Part shown: in pieces, positions 59,338 to 64,000 of the stretch | Layout: every line of letters begins with the position of its first letter | How positions within the stretch are numbered: the first letter of the stretch is position 1 | DNA from: Camarhynchus parvulus | Taxonomy: Eukaryota > Chordata > Aves > Passeriformes > Thraupidae | Assembly: GCF_901933205.1 (NCBI RefSeq) | Contig: NC_044582.1 | Span: 19,567,820-19,631,819, forward strand | DNA length: 64,000 nucleotides | Direction of reading: 5' to 3' | Translations under genes and position numbers: made by a program | Notes under the pieces: model-generated | Seen by the model: the letters and a program-made list of their open reading frames with translations, nothing else | Database searches by the model: none | Told to the model about the DNA's origin: nothing

Positions 59338-59411
59338 GGGATTGGGATTGGGATTGGGATTGGGATTGGGATTGGGATTGGGATTGGGATTGGGATTGGG
59401 ATTGGGATTGG
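59338..59411 (+). repeat. (GGGATT)n hexamer, about 12 perfect units
   Basis: Perfect GGGATT repeat. It is one base from, but not the same as, the vertebrate telomeric hexamer. Confidence 0.98.
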
Positions 59412-61229
59412 CAGGAGCCCAGGGAGCCAGGAGGGGCAGGGAGAGCAGGGACAGCTCAGGATCCCCTCGGGGCTGCAGGGACAGCTCAGGATCCCCTCGG
59501 GGCTGCAGAGGCTCCTCACTGCCCTCAGCACCAACGAGGGCACTAATGGCAGAGCCTGCAATTAAGGGGAAGCCAGAAATTGGCCAAAGAATTGGTTTTG
59601 ACAGACCACACGGAAAATCAAACCATCTTAGAGCTTATTTTGGTCTTTGGTTTGCTGGCATTTTTCCTGTGAAACCTTCTCTTTCCTGTGTGTGAAGACG
59701 GTATGTTCTAGCTGAGCTCCTGCATCTGCAATCACATTTATAACAGCAGCAGCAACAGGGATTGCAACACTCCACTGAGGATCAGATGGAGTAGAATCCT
59801 AATGTTTATCCAAAATTAACTGCTATGGTAAAAATAGTGCTAATAAATAATGTCTGCCTGGGCTCTGAAAATGCAAAAGGGACAATAATAACCCCAGTCA
59901 CCTTAATCTTTCAATACATTTCTAAAAAATTATTCTGCTGGTATTTCACTTGGTAATTGAGATTTCTTTGATAATTAGAATTTCTTTTTCATTTGCCAAG
60001 GATCTAAAGTCTAAATAAAAAAATTTAATCTGAGACTGTTCTCAACATCTTACAGTGTTTACCCTCTTGCAAGGAGACGTGGGCCATGCTCACAATAAAT
60101 GCAAGTCCCAGAGATGTGCATCCCTCCCCAGGCCCTGTAGAAGTGCCCCAAACAGGCTCAGGCTGCAGGGAGAGGTTGGTGCTGCCGCGGTGCAGGACAG
60201 CTCAGAGTGCACTCTATCCCAACCCAAACCCCAGCACGCCTCTGGGAGGAAAGCTAACCCCAGCGCCACGGGAGAGAGAGGCTGCTGCTCCAGCGGCAGG
60301 CTGCGTTACAAACGGCTCTGCTGACTCTGTGCCCCACCAGCATCCTCTGGCTCCTTCCCCAGCAGCTGCTGCTCCTGCTGCTCGATCCAAAAGGGTTTTC
60401 AAGCCCTCTGGAGCTGCCTCCAGGCCCTTTCCCAGTGCCTGAGTTCCCAATGCCACGTTCAAATGCTCCCTAATTTCCAAGGACAATAGGGAATCCTGCC
60501 TAATTTATGTGCACTCCCCGTTAGATTCCTAATAACGCTGTAACAGACGACTCTCACACAAACAGTCCCAGAATGAGATCTCCACGGGGCTCCAGAGCCT
60601 CCTGCTAACTCCTGGCAGCAGGAGAGGAGCTGTGCTCCTTTCCAAGGGCACAGGAGCCGCTCTGCTCCCTCCCCTGCAGGGCTGGCTGTGCCTGGTGGCC
60701 CCAGGGGAGCTGCAGGTCTCCTCTGGCAGAGCTGCTCAGCCCAGGCCCTGCACCCCCAGTGTCCCCAGCAGTGGGGTGGGCATGGCTGGACCATTCCCAG
60801 TCCCTCGGGATGGCTGAGATGTGTTTTGGCACACAAAGGCCTTCACACAGAGCCACTGAAGGTGCTTTGTGGCAATGGGGAGTGCTTGGGAAGCACCTCC
60901 AGCAGGACAGAAATGGCTTTTTGCTGAACCTCACAGGACTCTTCTACCCTGTGATGCCCCTTCTATGTCTGTGATCTCCGGCCCTGCAGTTCCCCAGTGG
61001 AAATGCCTGAGCAAAACCAGCCCCAGCAGCCAGCAACTGTCCCTGAAACCCTGGAAAAGGATCCTGGGCACTGCCCCACCTCAGCCTGGCACTGGGAATG
61101 GAGCTGGGCAGAGGCTCAGCTGCTGCAGCTCCACCCCGAGCTCCTGCCTGACCATAAACCACCCCCTAGCTCTGAGCCCACTCAGCTCCCACCACCAGAC
61201 TGAGGAATAAAGCTGCCCCTGCAAGCCCC
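59412..61229. other. Unique intergenic sequence
   Basis: AT-rich at 59690-60060, GC-richer beyond. A 34-bp duplication around ACAGCTCAGGATCCCCTCGG lies at 59450-59505. No gene seen. Confidence 0.5.
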
Positions 61230-61640
61230 TGCTGGGGGCAAATCACGGACCCACGGCAGTAAAGGCAAATCACGGACCCGGGGCTGTAAAGGCAGATCAG
61301 TGACCCAGGGCAGTAAAGGCAAATCACGGACCCGGGGCAGTAAAGGCAAATCACAGACCTGGGGCAGTAAAGGCAAATCACTGACCCAGGGCAGTAAAGG
61401 CAAATCACGGACCCGGGGCAGTAAAGGCAAATCACTGACCCAGGGCAGTAAAGGCAAATCACTGACCCGGGGCAGTAAAGGCAAATCAGTGACCCGGGGC
61501 AGTAAAGGCAAATCACGGACCCGGGGCAAAAGGCAAATCACTGGGGGCAGTAAAGGCAGATCAGTGGGCAGTAAAGGAAAACGACCGGGGAAAAAATACT
61601 AAACGGGTAAAGGCAAATCACTGACCCAGGGCAGTAAATC
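61230..61640 (+). repeat. 27-bp minisatellite, about 14 units
   Basis: GGGGCAGTAAAGGCAAATCA plus CTGACCC repeats with an exact 27-bp period (61321, 61348, 61375). CACGGACCCGG and CACTGACCCAG variants occur, and the last units are truncated. The multiple-of-three unit keeps frames open with a nine-residue repeat; I see no gene structure around it. Confidence 0.96.
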
Positions 61641-63501
61641 CCTCCCAGCTTCCCCCAGGGAGCCCAGCTGAGCTCCTGAGCCTTCCAGGAAAAGCAGGAA
61701 TAAAAAGCACTGACCTGGACTCCTGCGCGAGCAGGGGACCCCAGCTGGAGCTGCCTGTCCCTGTGGCGGGTCACAGAAGCCCGGGGAGCGCAGTGCTGCC
61801 CCTGTGGCTGCACGAACACGGCATTTCACACGGGACCGGAGCCCTGCACGCCCCCGGAGCTCTGCGGAGCCGCGGCGGTTCCCTCGGTCTGTGTGCGCAG
61901 CTCCGGGAGGCAGCGATGGCACATTCACCACTCATCTGTCATCCCCGGCCCTGCCGAGAGGGATGCAGCGCATTTACAGGGAAAACAAGCGACTCCTGCC
62001 AGCCCCGAATCTAACTCTAAATGGGGGATTAGGCAAGGCATGTCCGTGCCCATCTGGCGGAGGACAGACAGTCTCGCTGCCCTGCAGGAGCGCAGTGCCC
62101 GCTGGAGGGGTGGATGCCCGTGCTCTGGAGGATGCAGGAGCATCCCCAGGGCAGCAGGGCAGCCGGGGGTGAGCAGCAGTTAGCCACTGATTCATTGAGG
62201 CTCTTCAAGCCATCATTAGTCCCAGCGGATTCGTGCTTTAGAGTGACTGCCTCGGTTACGCGATACCATCTCTGTTATTCCAAACTTAATGGAGCCGCAT
62301 AAACAAAGCGGTTTTAGAACAGTCTCTTCTCTTTTTTTTCCCTGCCTTAAAGATCATTGTTTGGATAAAGCAGAGGGCGGTAATCATTCTCCCGGCTGCG
62401 CTGGCCGTGAAAGCTCCGAGGCTGCGGAGCCGGCCCGGGGAGCGGCCCCGGGGCTGCGGCTGCATCCCGAGGGTCCGTCCTGGCCAGCCTGGGCACCCCT
62501 GCCTGGGCATCCCCTGCCCGGGCAGCCCTGTTCAGCTAAACTCAGCCCTGCCCAGCTCTGCCCAGCCCTGTCCAGCTAAACTTAGCCCTGTCCAGCTCTG
62601 TCCAGCCAAACTCAGCCCTGCCCAGCTCTGTCCAGCTGAACCCAGCTCTGGCCAGCTCTGGCCAGGTAAACCCAGCTCTGGCCAGTCCAGCCTGGGCACC
62701 CGCTGCCCAGGCAGCTCTGTCCAGCTAAAGCGAGCTCTGCCCAGCTCTGCCCAGCTCTGCCCAGCCCTGCCCATCCTGCCCCAGCTCTGCCTCATTCCCA
62801 CCATCCCAAGGAAAGTTCTGCTCCTTGCATTATGCACACACACACTTCCTGCATCTAAATTCAGTGACAAAACCCTGCTCCTAACTGGACACAATCCAAA
62901 GCCATAAAATTAGGCTGCACAACCATTAAAGGAGTCATAAATAAAATTATTTCACAAAGGCAAATGTCTCTGTAGGGCTGGCAAAATAAAGCAATTTTTT
63001 CCCTTTATTAATTATTTCACTTAAAAGGTAAAATAAATTGACCAGCTACCGAGCTTGTCAAAAGCTAAATGGGAACTGTCACACAAACAAATGTTCTGCT
63101 AATGTCGGAAAAGGAATTTCCTTTGAAAGAGGAGAGATTATCCAGCACTGCTTCTGGATAAGGCTGTGGGAAGAGTTGCCCTCTAATTACAGAGGGAAAA
63201 AGCAACAGGAAGAAGAGACCTCTGACTATTTTACCTGGAACATAAGAAGGAAAAAGCCAGAAAATGAGAACTGCAGTGAGGTGCTCATCACCACCCCAGG
63301 GAGCTGGGGGCTGGTGCCAGGACTCACCCCTTTGCTCGGGGCAGCTCCCAGGTGCCCGAGGGCTCGGTGACTTCCCGAGCAGGGAGAGGCACGGTCAGAT
63401 GTCACAGACAGTCCCTCCCCAAAACATCTGTCTGCAGGAACAGCAGCCCAGGGCACAGGAGCTGGGCAGCAGGCAGGAGGGAGGGTTCATGGCACTGATA
63501 G
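61641..63501. other. Intergenic DNA with CAGCTCTGCC repeats
   Basis: 62515-62790 is a degenerate CCAGCTCTGCCCAGCTCTG / CCAGCTAAACTCAGCCCTG array. 61700-62460 is moderately CpG-rich and 62880-63260 AT-rich. No promoter or exon can be supported. Confidence 0.5.
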
Positions 63502-63797
63502 CTGTGCCAGGGGACTGACACACGTGCCAGGGGACTCACAGGTGTGCCAGGGGACTGACAGGTGTGCCAGGGGACTCACACGCGTGCCAGGGGACTGACA
63601 CATGTGCCAGGGCACTGACAGGTGTGCCAGGGCACTGACAGGTGTGCCAGGGGACTGACACGCGTGCCAGGGGACTCACAGGTGTGCCAGGGGACTGACA
63701 CGCGTGCCAGGGGACTGACACATGTGCCAGGGGACTGACACGTGTGCCAGGGGACTCACAAGTGTGCCAGGGGACTGACACGTGTGCCAGGGGACTG
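63502..63797 (+). repeat. 20-bp minisatellite, about 15 units
   Basis: The unit GTGCCAGGGGACTGACACGC repeats with an exact 20-bp period, with GACTCACA and CAGGT/CACGT/CATGT variants. Confidence 0.97.
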
Positions 63798-64000
63798 GCC
63801 TCCTCACCTAGCACCACCCGGCTGGGCAGCTGCTGCCACCACCAGAGTGCCGCTGCAGGACAGTGCCCTGCCCGAGCAGGACAGTGCCACCGCAGCAGTG
63901 CCCTGCTCTCACCCCTGTCCAGCCCACCCTCACGGTCCCCGGACCGTGCCAGGGGCTCAGGGGACATCCCGGCTCGGGCCAGCGCCCTTCCAGCCAGCGG

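Noticed and set aside
59338..59411. Interstitial telomeric repeat
   Set aside because: The unit is GGGATT, not TTAGGG; a simple hexamer microsatellite.
50154..64000. Exons of SSUH2, CAV3 or OXTR expected downstream of LMCD1
   Set aside because: I looked for the zinc-binding CxxCxGxG repeats of SSUH2, the caveolin signature and receptor transmembrane segments on both strands and found none; the genes may lie beyond the window.

Overview
The window reads as vertebrate, most likely songbird, genomic DNA. It has one spliced gene, no operon-like packing, several CR1 LINE 3' ends, a passerine-type ERV long terminal repeat, and more than twenty unrelated G/C-rich minisatellite arrays. The songbird assignment is an inference from the CR1 and LTR types and the repeat style. 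The gene content fits the interval homologous to human 3p25, which from general knowledge corresponds to chicken chromosome 12.

The only protein-coding gene I can support is LMCD1 (LIM and cysteine-rich domains 1, dyxin) on the + strand. Five coding exons join in correct phase at 39677-39765, 40997-41252, 45205-45534, 48357-48572 and 49998-50153. They encode 348 residues: a Cys-rich N-terminus, a PET domain and two LIM domains with all sixteen zinc ligands present. The only clear promoter-like CpG island is at about 29.38-29.56 kb. It carries three CCAAT boxes, a GC box and a consensus splice donor, and it is the best candidate for the LMCD1 first, probably untranslated, exon. That would make intron 1 about 10 kb. 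The 14 or so extra N-terminal residues of human LMCD1 (from memory) have no visible counterpart.

Layout: 1-28.8 kb is intergenic, with AT-rich unique DNA broken by minisatellites (4.5, 7.3, 8.85, 10.7, 17.8, 22.5, 23.1, 25.1 and 26 kb), a 560-bp (CTTT)n tract and CR1 ends. 28.8-31 kb is a C-rich hexamer array, then the CpG island, then more arrays. 31-39.6 kb is presumed intron 1. 39.7-50.15 kb is the LMCD1 coding part. 50.15-64 kb is the 3' flank, with a probable solo LTR at 55.06 kb and arrays at 58.2, 59.3, 61.2, 62.5 and 63.5 kb. I see no exons of the neighbours expected from mammalian synteny (SSUH2, CAV3, OXTR, GRM7).

Long open frames elsewhere, up to about 570 codons, are by-products of stop-free tandem repeats. 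The most interesting observations concern tandem repeats touching splice or promoter signals of LMCD1: repeats abut three of its five acceptors, a G-run pentamer array lies 15 nt from a weak donor, and a G-quadruplex-capable hexamer array abuts the promoter. I did not find a convincing new biological system.
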